64,000 nucleotides of DNA from Typha latifolia. Taxonomy: Eukaryota > Streptophyta > Magnoliopsida > Poales > Typhaceae. The position numbers were made by a program, and so were the translations under genes. Of this stretch, positions 45,664 through 58,520 are shown one piece after another (within the stretch, counting starts at the first letter, position 1; every line of letters starts with the position of its first letter). The notes below the pieces were generated by a model. That model searched no databases. It saw only the letters and a program-made list of their open reading frames with translations, and was not told where the DNA came from. The stretch is from assembly GCA_019914945.1 (NCBI GenBank), contig CM034111.1, positions 3,968,001 through 4,032,000 on the forward strand. Direction: 5' to 3'.

Positions 45664-46029
45664 AGATGAACAGAGAAAAAATAGTATATTTGGAGGTGAA
45701 TAGAAAAAAAGAATAGTATATTTGGAGCTGAATAGCGCATTAATTGGACCTTTTATTGCGACCTGAAATAGTTCCAAATATCTGCATGCATGGGAACGTG
45801 CAACTCGACGAGATCTCATATAATTTGGATTCCTTGACATCTTAATATTCAGGGTCTGTTTGAGTAAGCAGGGAAGGAATTTTTTCAAAGGAAATTCCTA
45901 ATAGAAAAGTCGCGTTAGAGCATCCTATATGAAACTTTTTCTTTGGATTGAATCAAGTTATCTTGTTTGAATAGTTAAAAAATTATAGAGGAAAAAAAAT
46001 TAGGAAAAGGGAGATAGCAAAAGGAGGAG

Positions 46030-46175
46030 GATGAGATAGTGGTCACGGTGGGTGAAGGTGGAGGTGGTGGAGGTGGTGGAGGTGGTTGTTGTAGGTAGAG
46101 GAGGAGAAGGGTGATGATAGCTAGAGAAGGAGGAAGAGGGATGAGTGAAAGAAGAGACTAGAGGGAGAGGGGCTA
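46030..46175. repeat. Purine-rich GGTGGA repeats in intron 1 of copy B
   Basis: Tandem GGAGGTGGT units on the + strand could form a G-quadruplex. They sit within a block starting GGGTCTGTTTGAG at about 45,852 that may be another degenerate MITE. Confidence 0.6.
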
Positions 46176-49100
46176 GGAAAAAGAAAATGCAAAATTTTTT
46201 AAGAAAAATATTTCTTTAAAAATTTTATCCAAATACCTACTTAGAATTTTTTTTTTTATCCTCTACAAAAATTCCTAAAGAAAGCTGAAGTCTATATATT
46301 CATGTAGGAATTTAGGCTATCGAAGCAACTCGCTTAATCTGATCTGCAATTGATTATAAATACATGCATATGTTAAATGGTAAAGAAAAGTAATATATAA
46401 ATTATAAAATTAGAAGTAGGGAGACCATGATAGCTTCTTAAATATGTAATAAATGTACAAATTAATCTTTAGTTGTATTATTGATTTTCTTTTTCTTTTT
46501 TTAAACTTTACCCTTTTAATGGTTGGGATGTGATGAAACTTTGATCTCACTATTTCAAAAAAACATTCTAGGGAGGCAAAGCTCAACTCATACAAGGTTA
46601 ATTTCCTGGATAAAAAAATATAGTAAGTGAAGCTCCGCCTGTTAGACGAGCAAATAATATCACTCTTTATATTACGATATAAATTATAAAGAAGCACTAT
46701 TCTACTATAAATCTATTACAATTGCTCATTGCTCATCAGAGACAAGCTGACTTATTATCTATCAAAACATCTAATCTCTGTAGGTAACGTATCTCCGGTG
46801 CGGCGGGGTAGTGCTTGGCCTCGCCATCCACCATATGGCCCTTGACGGTGAGAGTGCTCTCTTCTTTATCAAGACCTTCTCCGCCTTCACCCGTGGGGCC
46901 ATTGACTCTACTCACATCCCTCTGCCTATCTTTGATCGCACCATCCTCGCTGCCCGCTCCCCGCTCCCCGCCCACTGTCCTCTTTGACCACAATGACTAC
47001 TCCACCAACGTCTTCCAAATCAACCTCTCTTTGCCGCCTATCGCCACCATTCTAAAGCTCTCCAAAGATCGAGTCCAAACCTTGAAGAACAATTGCGGCA
47101 ATGGCAACTCAAGAGTCTCCACCTTTCGCGTCGTCAGTGCGTACATATGGAGATTGGCATGCATTGCACGAGGACTTGAAGGTAATGTGGAGACGCAGCT
47201 CTACTTAGCGGTCGACTTGCGTAACCGTTTGAATCCTCCGCTGCCGCAGAATTTTATAGGTAATATTAGCTTACCATTCTCTCTTAAAAGCTTAGGCCTT
47301 GTTTGCTTTGAGTTTAAGAACCTTTTCAGTGACTCCTAATCTAATTCAGTAACTAAACATCTTCTTATCTTTTTTATATCTAACCACGTTTACTCTCTAA
47401 AAAATAAATATTAAAAAATAAAACTAATTAATTAAGTTCGGAGCTCGGTCATAAACCAAATAAGGTCTTTATGTACTTTTATATGAAAATTTTAGGATTA
47501 AATACAATACTAGATCCTCTACTTATAATTAAAGTAAAATTGTTAGAGTTTCTGGAATATGACATGCACATTGTAGTCATTTGGAATTCTAACAAGTTTA
47601 CCTTAGTGATAAATACATGGGTTAATTTTGTAAAAAAAAAAAAATCCATATAGATGGATAAGATAATTTTGTGCTTATGCATTCTGTAAAATTTATTTAA
47701 CCTAAAATTTTAAGATAATATCATAAACTAAAAATGTTGATGTATTGATCATACTAGGGCACTCACGTATTAATACAGAAATATAAAATTTTATCGTAAC
47801 TAATTTAAATACCATTAAATATTAATTATTAGCGGCATCTTTCTAGGGTCATAAGATAATAGTCAAAATATATTTGACAATATTTAGTGATAAAATTACT
47901 TCTCATATAGTCAAAATTCCAATTTAAATTTTCTTTTCCCAAACCTCTAAGACTGAGGATTTGATGCGAGCCCAATTGTTTCTGGATGCACTGAATCCCA
48001 ATCCCCAGTGTCCCACTAAACTAATTAATATCCTCAAATTCCCAGTAACCCCTTAAATTGACGGTTCTACGGTGCTAACTCTCACTATTTCCACTAAAAC
48101 CTTTATATATCTGATAGAAAATGGTTAGAACTTATATAAGACTTATCTTCTTTATCGTAAATTTTCTACCAGGTAACGCGGTGCTACGAACAAAGGCCGT
48201 GGCAACCGCAGAGGAGATCGTGTCCAATCCTCCTTCCCTTGGCGTCGAAAGAATCAAGATTGCGATCAACAAAATCACCGACGAGTTTGCGAAGTCGTTG
48301 ATCGATCACCTGGAGACGTCGGCCGACATGGCGAGCCTATCGAAGAGGGGAGGGCTGCCGAGGACCAGCTTTTGTGCTGTGAGCTGGCTCGGAATGCCGA
48401 TCCACAAAATTGACTTCGGGTGGGGGATGCCGGAGCTCATGGCGAGAGCCCAAATGTACGGTTGCGGGTTTGTCTACCTGATGAACTCACTAGAGGAGGA
48501 GGGAGGGGTGGTGGTGGTGGTAGCATTCGAGGAGGCGAGCATGGGGTGCATCAAGAAGATATTCTACGAGGAGATGAGTTGTGAGGATGGATAAGGTGGG
48601 GTTATTCTGGTGGATAAATGTTGCTATTCCGAGTCGGTTGTGGTTACTTTTGTTGGAAATTTCATGTATTTGAGCTAAGTTATAAGTGGGACCCATACAT
48701 TACTAATGATGGAATTAATTTAGCTTAAATAGTACTTTATTGTCATATATTTACTTAGTCAAATCTACGAAGAGAATTAAATAAAAATTAGCTCTATAGT
48801 GTGCATTATGGTTATAGAAAATAAAGAAAAGTAAGTTTAATATTATATTGGATATTTGAGAAATATTAATATGATATATATGTGGTAAATTTCTTATGGG
48901 CTTTGGGCCCCAAAAGTGTTACTTATTTGTGTTATAAATTATAATTTTACGTGTTTAAATGGATTAATTGGGTCATAAATAGGTTATCAAAAATTAGTTA
49001 GCTGATATATGACCCATTTAATAATCGAGTTAGATAGGTTAACCTATTTATAATCTAAACTCGATTAACTTAAATATAAATCTATTTTAAAATTTGGGTT

Positions 49101-50135
49101 AAACTTTATCTACCCTTAGGTTAGGTTAACATGACTACTCTTCAATATTTTTATCAATATTTTGTAACTAAAGAAATATGTGAAGTATACTGTATATTAT
49201 CTGCATATATATCTTCTTGTGTAATTAAGCAACTATAAATATTTATTAAAAAATGTGTGAATTGACTATATAACTTATGTGCATGCATTGTTTCAATAAT
49301 AAAGCAGCTTTATCACTAACTATTAAACTTAAAACACAATAAAAATTTCAAAGCACAACGCACAAACATGCCACATCTAGTATATTCAACGTATCTAATA
49401 ACGTTTAAATGTCGAACAAACTTGTGAAAGAATCTAAAAATTTTAGTCGTAATTATGATATTCTAAAAAATATAGTAATAGTTATAATATTTTAAAACTT
49501 TTCAATTTTCAATGACAATTGTGTAAAGAGCCCATTGTTTTAAACGTTACATGGGTTTAATCTCTATGCATTGTTCCAACAATCTATGAGCTAATCTGCA
49601 GGGAACTCGGAAAAAATTTAACAATATCTACTATTTGAGACGTCGTGCATACCTAAATTGATTGACGGACATTAATGATGCCTTTATTGCGATATGAAGC
49701 AGGCGATCTAATGCATTAGTGCCTTTATTGCAATCTAAAATAGGTTCACATTAATGGTGTCTCTATTGCGATCTAAAATAAGCTTAGATATTTGGATAAA
49801 ATGCGGTGGATTTAGTCTCCATGTTCCAATAATCTTTGAGTTAATCTTAGATAGCAGATAGGAAGAAATTAAAGGGAATTTTCACCAAGAATATATTTGA
49901 TTTATATTCTTTTTACAAAAAAAAACTATGAATTGTATTATTTTTACACAATTCCTTGTTTTCTTTTTTGTTCTTCCTAACATACAGTAAAAGAAATATT
50001 TGTCACTTGCTTTTAGGTAATCATTCTGCTTATGACTGTTGATGACACTTCGATGATGTTCCTTCGTTATTACCACCTCTCCTTCCAACGCCGAGCAAGG
50101 CTGCATAAGCTACTCAACCTTCCATTAGAGATGAC

Positions 50136-50203
50136 CATTTCTGGTTCCTAGACTCTGGTGCAATAGAACATGTATGTAACTTTGGATCTTTCATCATTAT
50201 CAG
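50136..50203 (+). mobile_element. Copia protease fragment
   Basis: HFWFLDSGAIEHVCNFGSF matches the aspartic-protease active-site region of Ty1/Copia polyproteins (family pattern WxLDSGAxxH). The frame ends in a stop soon after. No other domain was found nearby. Confidence 0.6.
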
Positions 50204-52309
50204 TTAATGCACCTTACAACGGATTTGAGAAAGCCATGAGCTAATCTTATAACCTCGGAAGAAATTAAAATATTTACTATTTGACACGTTATGCATACCT
50301 AATGCGTTACGTTTTTTTTATTCTTTCTTCCTATTGGAACTTACATTAATGATGTGAGGTCTGAAGCACGAAGATCATTTTAAAAAGAAAAGAAAAGAAA
50401 AGGTAGGCGACCTAAGTTGGTTTACATTAATGGTGCCTTTATTGCCATCCTAAAAGGTGCCGTGGATTTAGTCTCAAAATGTTCCAATGAATCTTTGAGC
50501 TAATCTTAGGTCAGAAGAAATTAAGATATTTACCTTTTGACACGCGATGCATACGAGTTAAATTTTTTTTCTCTTTCTCATCATTTGTTTTTAAAAGAAA
50601 AGATGTCAATGAATTAAAATTCATTCAAGATCAGAATCACACAAGGCATATATATACATAGACGAGTGCTTTTCCATAGTGATAGATAAAAGTCCATCCA
50701 GCAAGATTATTGTTAGGTTTTTAATATTGACAAATATAGACTGAGTGTTTTTTCATAGTAATATATAAAAGTCTATCCAGCAAGATTATTATTAGGTTTT
50801 TAATATTGAAAAATATGTACAAAATAAATTAAGTATTTTTATATATGTTCATGAACGTAACTACAAGTTTTGATAAGAATCGCTTACGAAAAGCAAGTTA
50901 ATTACGGGTTCTAACGAGCAAGATTGAGTAAAATAAAGTCGTGAAGATCGATGGATTATTTTTTAAGTCAGTTTTATAACTATTATATGTTTAGTTATTG
51001 GTTTTGATCTAATATTGTATTAGGATCCATAGTTTTTTTTTTCTTGTTTGAGATTTTTCACGTGAACATCTTGGTGTTCATTTTTACTTTACTTTTCAAT
51101 ATTTCTTCTGTATATTTACTTAAAGCAAAGAATTTACGCGTATCTAAGTTTTTTCAATTATGAGTAACTATATTATTACACCGATCAGTAAAATAAACCC
51201 TAACAGAATGATCAACCAACATAAACACTATTAAATAATTAAAAATAATAGTCTAAAATGTAGAGTTACGAAAGCTATTAACTAATTAAACCATAGTAGG
51301 AAGTCAGGATTACTCTATTCGGGTGTTTCTTTAGACCTTCAGCAATTCCAAGATCCAGCTCGCGATCAACCCAAATAATTAAATCGAGATCCACCACATA
51401 ATAAAAAACACAGGCGGAAGTGTGGCTTCTTAGAGGGAAGGGTTTCTCTTTTTTTAATTGCTTGAGAACTCTAGGCTATAATTTGGCCACGCAACATTTT
51501 TATTAGAAAAGGTCCCAGGACAAAATCAGATACATAAAATATAGAGAAAATAGAGTGACGATTTCTCACACCTTCATGCAATCCAACATAGGTGTATACA
51601 ATCGTGCCTTTATTGTGATCTAACATAGGTTTAAATATTTAAGATAAAATGCAGTCAGCATAGCTTGGACATCTACAGTGATTTTTAAGTGCTTCTTTTA
51701 GGAGGATTGTTTTTGACTCTCCGTATATCTATAAATTCTTATGTGAAAACTTATAAGATATTTTACAAAGTAATGAGCATAAAACGCATCCCAACCTATA
51801 AAATACTTCTCTACAATTACACAAAGGGCCCACAAAATTATTATTTTTTTTTTTGATCATTTATGAGCTCGAATGTTAGATATGGACTGGACAAAGGGCC
51901 AACCCTCCCTAGATACAGAATCATTTTAGGCTTCACCGAGCTTTTAACTGTCTAGTCTAGGCTTCAAGCCATATACATCGCCGAACAATTGCTTCGAATC
52001 AAACGCCGCCGAGACCTGCTCCAAGCCATTGCGTTGCCAAGCTGTTCTTCCAAGCTAACTGCACTGCCGAGCCATCAACCGAATTGAACTAAACCACCAA
52101 ACTACCAACCACCAAACAATTTCTCCACAATATTATTTGGGGTTGGAGTTGAACTCATGACCTCTTTAGTCATGAGGAAGACACCTACCAACTCTATTAG
52201 AGTTGGTTGGTAAGAGCCTACAAAAGTAGATGCCAGAATAATGATGAACCAGCTAAGATATATATATATAGGTAAATACTTCAATGCGAGAATAAATTGT
52301 AAGTATGAT

Positions 52310-52345
52310 ATATATATATAGATAGATAGATAGATAGATAGATAG
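52310..52345. repeat. (TA)n-(GATA)n microsatellite upstream of BAHD copy C
   Basis: A short TA run followed by about seven GATA units ends 3 bp before the ATG. It occupies the place of the (GA)n tract in A, A' and B. Confidence 0.9.
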
Positions 52346-52347
52346 AG

Positions 52348-55300
52348 ATGGTGGAAGTATTGGAGTCCACGTTAGTAGTTCCAAGCGAGGAGACACCAAA
52401 CCACAAGCTCTGGCTCTCCAACCTCGACCAAGTAGCCGCCCGGGCTTACACTACAACCGTCTACCTCTACCGGTCTAATGGTGACTCGGATTTTTTCCGG
52501 ATCCAAACCCTCAAATCCTCTCTCTCCAAAACCCTCGTGCCATTCTATCCCCTGGCCGGCCGGCTCGGTTTAGATCGGACCGGTCGGGTCGAGATCAATT
52601 GCACTGGAGATGGGGTTCCCTTCGTCGTGGCCCGGTCCGGTTCCACCATCGACGACTTCAAAGACTTCGCACCATCGCCGGAGATTAGAGATAGTTTTGT
52701 TCCTCCGGTGGAGTCCGTTGATCCGCCTTGCTTTCTGGTTGCCTTCCAGGTTTGTATTATTTTCCGTTTGCTTCTCGAATGTTATATAACAATGCTTTGG
52801 TTCGTGAGGCATAAAGCTATGTTTGGATGGAGAGAGTACGAGAGAAGATAAAGAGAAGAAAAAGGAAGATAAAGAGATTATTTTGCTCTGTTGCTTTTGA
52901 TCTGGAAACACATAAAGAATACAAATCATTTGGATGGTTTTTATTATTATTATTATTATTTTATTACCATTGTAGGCTTGCACAGCAACATTCATTCTAT
53001 AGCGGGATAAGAAATTTTAGAGTTAAGATAAAATAAGAATTTATCATGGAACAAAGAAAAGTTGTCTAATTTCTTTTGGTTGGAAAAATGGGATGACTGC
53101 AAGGAATAGGATAAGATATTGTTTAGTTAGATAACTGAAATAAGTAATAAAAAAATAATCAGATTGATCCGATTGCTCTTTTCCTAATTTAATGTAATAG
53201 ATATTTGTTATTTCTATTTTTTTAAGATAAAGATAGATAAAATATAGGTGTAAAATTATATAGAATTATAATTTTATCTTATAACTATTACATTATCTAT
53301 CATGATTATGTTTGGAATCTCTGGACAAAATTAAATTTAACTTAATTCATTATATTTGTACAATATAGATATCATCACAATAAACATCTCATACTAAAAT
53401 AATTATTGTAAATAATTTCTAAGATAGTATATTATATATAGTCACGTTACAATTCGGCCACATTATAAGTTCGATGGGATATTTCAAAATTTTATCCCAG
53501 CTAAAATTTGGGATAAAAACAAAAAACTTGTCACTTATTCCTCTTTCTTATTTTTTTTGCTTAGTTTGACATGAGTTTCCTGAAATAAAGCAAGGTTATT
53601 CTGAATAATCCTCTTATTCCACTCTACCAAGCAGGCCCTAATGTAGTCGAGTGGTCGAGACCTGATACGTTAATATTTTATTATCGAAGCATAATATGTG
53701 TATGGTTTAAACTGTGACCTATTTTTTAGTAGAATTGTCTGAATTGTTCAAAATATATACCAAGTGGAGATAGTCCTTTGCCTAGTTTATGATTAACCTA
53801 TGGGATCATTGAAAAATAAAGTATAGAAAAAAAGAAAACTAAGCTCATATATTGGTACCTAATTACTCCAGGCATATGAGCTTCATGATGCTGCGAATTG
53901 GAGTTTTTCATTGTAGGTCTAGTTTGCACATTAAACTTTGTACACCAGTTACATAATTGTTTAGCTAGTCTAGTAGGCGACTTATACTCACTTATGTACG
54001 TATAGGAGAATCGCTTTTGGAGATAGCGATTTTGGTTAGTAAAAATTGCTAACTGGATGAGCGAATTTTTTTTTATACTATTAGCAAATTAAAGGATTAG
54101 TATAGATCCTAATCCATTGAGCAATTACGGAATACTAATATTTTTCTATCTATACATACCCAAAATTGTGCCAAGATAAAACAATTTTATTGAATAAAAG
54201 AGAATACAAATACTTTTAAATAACACCCTAACTCTTAACATTTTTTCCTATAATTTTTATAGGACACTCTGAGTTAATTAAATCCAACTATTTTTCAATA
54301 AAGATATATCAACCAAAGAATATTTGGTTAAAATACTAAAAACAATGAGTTTATAATTAATCTACTTTTGTATATTATTTGGTGTGACGCCGAGTTTAAA
54401 CTCACGAACTCTAGAAAAAATGGCTTTGGTGTTATTTTAGATAACTGGGTAACTAAAACCATAGTCTTTGCAGCACCTGATTCTTCTCTGAAAAAAGTTG
54501 GGAGTTCGACTTCTCTCATTGATGATTTATGATTTTAACGGATGCCATAAGTTTCTACTTTCTGAAAAACCAAACAAAGAATACATATTTTATATATTAT
54601 TAGTCTCTTTGAGCATAACGTCACAGCTTTACATTATTGCTTTTTGAAAATAAAAAATTAACACTTTTATCGCCACTCAATGTATCTCTATATCCACTCA
54701 ATATAGAGAGGTTCGAGGGTTTTGTAATTTGTGTCAGGCTTCTTGCTTATTATCATTAATACCAACTACATAATATTTATTATTCTGATAGTAATAATTC
54801 TCTTTTCCTTGCCCCATGCATGCCACTTATACGTCTACAGGTGACGTTCCTCCGATGCGGCGGGGTGGTGCTCGGCGTCGCTGCGCACCACGTCGCCCTC
54901 GACGGCAAGAGCGCCCTCTTGTTCATCAAGACCTTCTCCGCCATCACCCGCGGCGGCATCAACGCCACACACAATATCCCTCCGCCCTTCTTCGACTGCA
55001 CCATCCTGGCCGCCCGCTCCCCGCTCGCCGTCCTCTTCGACCACAGCTACCACTCCACCGACGTCTTCCAAACCAACCCCTCTTCGCCGTCTATCACCAC
55101 CGTTCTAAAGCTCTCCAGAGACCAAGTCCAAACCCTAAAGAACAACTGTACCAACTCAAGCTCAAGAGTCTCCACCTTCCACGCTGTCGCTGCGTACGTA
55201 TGGAAGTTGGCATGCATTGCACGAAGAATTGAACGTAACATGGAGACGCAGCTCTACTTACCCGTCGACGTACGCAACCGTGTAAATCCTCCGCTCCCGC

Positions 55301-55933
55301 GGAATTATATGGGTATTACCTCACCCTCCTGTCTTACACGTATGATCGATCATAATAATGCAGTCACATAATCACACCAACAGGGATCCAATTTTATTTA
55401 CACTACGTTTTTAATACCGTTAAATATAAATTTCTACTGGCATTTTTTTAGTGCCAATAAGATAATAGTCAAAATATATTTGATAATATTTAAAGATCAT
55501 AGAATTACTTCGTTTGATAATAGGTAATGCAGCGATACGCGCGAAGGCCGTGGCGACCGTGGAGGAGATAGTGTCTAATTCTCCTTCACTTGGCGCGGAA
55601 GTAATCAAGATCGCGATCGATAAAATCACCGACGAGTTCGTGAAGTCGTTCATCGATCACCTGGAGACGTCGGGCGCCGACAAGGAGAGCCTGTCGAAGA
55701 GGGGAGGGCTGCCGAGGACCAGCCTTTACGCAGTGAGCTGGCTCGAACTGCCGATCCAAGACGCCGACTTTGGGTGGGGGATGCCGGAGCTCATGGCGAG
55801 AGCCCAGTGGTACGGATGCGGGTGTGTCTACTTGATGAACTCGCCGGAGGAGGAGGGAGGGGTGTCGGTGGTGATAGCGTTGGAGGAGGAGAGCATGGGG
55901 TGCTTCAAGAATATATTCTACGAGGAGATGTGA
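52348..55933 (+). CDS. BAHD acyltransferase copy C (HCT / amine hydroxycinnamoyltransferase-like), intact
   Basis: Three exons, 52348-52749, 54841-55312 and 55524-55933, encode 427 residues with the same intron positions as copy A. Catalytic HVALD is at 151-155 and DFGWG at 373-377. One residue is gained in exon 3 (SGADKES versus SADLAG in A). There are no stops or frameshifts. Differences from A cluster in exon 2 (AAHHVALDGKSALLF) and the early region (NGDSDFFRIQTLKSS), which could alter acceptor choice. Intron 2 is only 211 bp, against 2.4 kb in A, through a deletion ending exactly at exon 3. The expected role is cytosolic transfer of a hydroxycinnamoyl or similar acyl group from CoA to an alcohol or amine. 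The acceptor is unknown. Confidence 0.9.
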
Positions 55934-58369
55934 TATGCGGATGGATAAGGTGGGGTTATTCTAGTGGATAAATACTGTTATTCCGATTGGTTGTGTTGTT
56001 TGTATTAATTTCGCAAAAGGATGTTTGTTAAGCAAAATCTAAGATTGATAGTAGAACAATTAGAGAAGTTTATAGTTAATTATACCTTTGTACTCTGTCG
56101 TACTTCATGGAACCCACAATCTCCTTAACCATGTTTTGAAAATTTGTGCCTTCCTTCCCTATAATGGTTAATGTGAATGTAAACGTAATGATGGGAAACT
56201 CGTATGCATTGGAGGTACCATTAAAGCATAGTAACTACTTACCTAGAGAAGTAATATTCCCAATCGTCTTAGTCATGCCGCCGGAAAGTAAAGTTCTTGG
56301 ATTCTAAGAGGAGGAGGGACGAAAGCGTTGCACAATCTATCATGGATATATATATGGGCTAAATAGAATAGGTTGCACAACGACTATACCCTTTAAAAAG
56401 ACTGACACAGTGACACTTTAATATTTTTAGTAATATTTTATAACCAAATATATATACGAAGTACAGGAGGATATTTATATATATATATATATATAAGACT
56501 AACAAATATTTTAGCAGAAAAAAGTTTAGCCCCTATATAAAAAGTATTTTCTGAATTCGATAAAATGTGCATCGAAACCTTGAAGAAAGTCCAATTTAGC
56601 AACAAAAAAAAACAATATTAATCATCTACATAAATTATGCATAGCCATTACATAAAAAATATGCCCCGATTTTGAAAAGGTGTGGATTGGAAACCTTATA
56701 GATTTTGTTAATTACAACTAAATAAAAAAATAGTGAGCATTATCTATGTAAATTATACGCAACTATTATACAAAATATCGCTGTGATTTTATTGTGGATC
56801 AGGCTAAAGTGGTTTATTTGAGGTGATGGTTCCAAAATCAATAGAGATTGTGAGATCTAGATGATGAAAGCGAAAGGGATAATGGAGATGATGATGATGA
56901 TATGAGGTATATCTGTGATTTAGAAAAGAAGAGTGAGAATATGATCGGTTTTAAAGAAAATGGGGGTCGACGAATAAGAAGGGAGGAGCTAGTCAGTGTG
57001 GCTCGGATTTGATGGAGAAGGAAGAAGATGGCCAGCCCTACTAAACTATAAGGATCGACAGTCGAGAAGGAAGGAAATGACATCAGCTTGACGACGTCAA
57101 TCTTGGATCAAAAGAGAAGATAGAAATATCAATGTTCTTGCATAATCCTAAAGTGGCGGCCTTCCACATATTTAGAGGCTAGCTAGAAATTTAAAAACAT
57201 TCAAATTAATTTGAAAAAAAGGAAATGATCTCGGTGTCGAGAGTTTGAACACCATTGCACAGCGCTCGAACATCATTGGACGAATGTTGCTCTCAAGATG
57301 AGGCATTCGAACACCATTGGATAGGCATTTAAATGCTTCGATGAAGACTACTCTTAGATTGGGGCGTTCAAGCGTCGTTGGATGGGCGTTCGAATGTTGT
57401 TGGCTGAACGTTTGAACACCTCGATGAAGACTACTCTTATGGTATGTCATCCGAACACTGTTGGCTAGCTGTTCAACCACACAAACCCGATGCTAGAAAT
57501 TTTCTAGAAATAGTAAACAACTAATAGTACATAAAATATATACTTTCATGAAAAGGTGCCTAAAAACCTTATATAAAGTTATTTAGCAAAAATAAAAAAA
57601 AATTGTGAGCATCATCTTATGTAAATTTTGCTAGGAAATACAATTATATGCTTTGATTTTTTAAATGTGTGCATGGAAACCTTACACAAAGTCTAGTTTA
57701 ACAAAACATGGTGTACATGACTGATGTAAATCATGCACAATCATTATGCAAAAGTAAGCTCTGATTTTAAAAATATTATATCAATAACAAAAAAATGAGT
57801 TAAATTAAACATAAATAAAAAATATGACTTTTATTTTAAGAAAAATCATTTGATACGGTATTTGCGAGTTTAAGTGCTTGTAACCCGTAATAGTCGTTTC
57901 ATAGAAACTTGGTGGTAGTCATTACGGGCTTATAAGTCCGCAAGTGTCATTGTATATGACTCCTTATAGGATCGTACCCCCACAGGGGCTATTGATTTTT
58001 TATTATTAAGTTTTTATTATTATTTTATTCTTTTTATCGGTGTAAATTGTTGAATTAATTCTTTTTTTTTTTTTGCACCTACATAAATTGAGTTTTTTCT
58101 TTTTCATGCTAATTATTCTATTAATAACTCAGCCAAGGTGAAAAAGGAGTAGAATGAGAGAAGAGAGAGGAGAGAGGAGAAAAGGATATGATAAGACAAA
58201 TTCAAGCATAAATTTTTACGATCAATCTTAAGCCCATGTTTAATTTATTTATTTTTATTTATTCCTCCTACTCTAGTTAGGGTCCCACAAGTAATTGTTT
58301 AAGATCATTTGCGAGCCTACAAGTTTGTAAGCCCAATCATGGCATATAAGCCGACAAATTTGGTGATCA
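55934..58369. other. Spacer downstream of copy C
   Basis: AT-rich. It contains a repeat patch at 57,230-57,480 and, near 57,860-57,960 and 58,305-58,360, related motifs around ATTTGCGAG and AAGTCCGCAAG/AAGCCGACAAA. No gene was recognised. Confidence 0.45.
57230..57480. repeat. Degenerate repeats with CGATGAAGACTACTCTTA
   Basis: The 18-bp block occurs twice (about 57,339 and 57,422), amid many copies of GTTCGAACACC/CATTGGATGGGCGTTCGAA. Superficially like the TTCGAACAA array at 35,030, but the unit differs. Confidence 0.6.
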
Positions 58370-58375
58370 TATAGT

Positions 58376-58520
58376 CCAGCCCGCCCATGTCCGGCCCGAC
58401 CCGACCCGACCGAACCCGGTCTAGATCGAGCTAAGCTCGGCATTGACCTGGTTTGGGCCCGACCCGACCCGGTCTAAATCAGGCTAAGCTCGGCAAGGAC
58501 CCAGTTTGGGCTCAGCCAGA
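58376..58520. repeat. Imperfect tandem duplication rich in CCCGACCCGACC
   Basis: Two units of about 65 bp, each running from CCCGACCCGACC through GGTCTA and GCTAAGCTCGGCA to GGTTTGGG or AGTTTGGG. The composition recalls the hAT-like GGGCCGGG family, but no TAGACATGAT ends are present. Confidence 0.6.

Larger units (their letters stand above)
44390..48594 (+). pseudogene. BAHD acyltransferase copy B, frameshifted in exon 2
   Basis: All three exons and splice sites are present: 44390-44791, 46784-47259 and 48173-48594. Exon 2 keeps HMALD (codons 151-155) but is 476 bp rather than 472. A 7-bp tandem gain near 46,950-46,975 (CGCTCCC repeated) shifts the frame, and TGA at 46,985-46,987 would end the product at 201 residues. 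Past the shift, coding sequence continues in another frame with family-typical TVLFDHNDYSTNVFQ and an intact exon 3 including DFGWG. Its original stop is lost, adding SCEDG. The reading is otherwise clean, so the lesion is recent, or an assembly error. Intron 1 contains a 622-bp hAT-like element. Confidence 0.85.
48595..52347. other. Spacer between copies B and C
   Basis: It has repeated TTTATTGCGATCTAAAATAG-type motifs (about 49,690, 49,730, 49,760, 51,610) also found upstream of copy A' (about 41,315), so parts of the 5' flank were duplicated with the genes. A Copia fragment lies at 50,136-50,203. No intact gene was seen. Confidence 0.5.

Noticed and set aside
52750..54840. Candidate MITE in intron 1 of copy C (GCTATGTTTGGATGGAG near 52,818, AAGCAGGCCCTAATG near 53,630)
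   Set aside because: The ends look like a common plant MITE type, but the two termini do not pair convincingly. The first motif is also present without the element in copy B.
54780..55241. Several long alternative-frame ORFs over BAHD exon 2 of copy C
   Set aside because: They are shadows of a GC-rich exon. The true frame carries HVALD and continues the family alignment.
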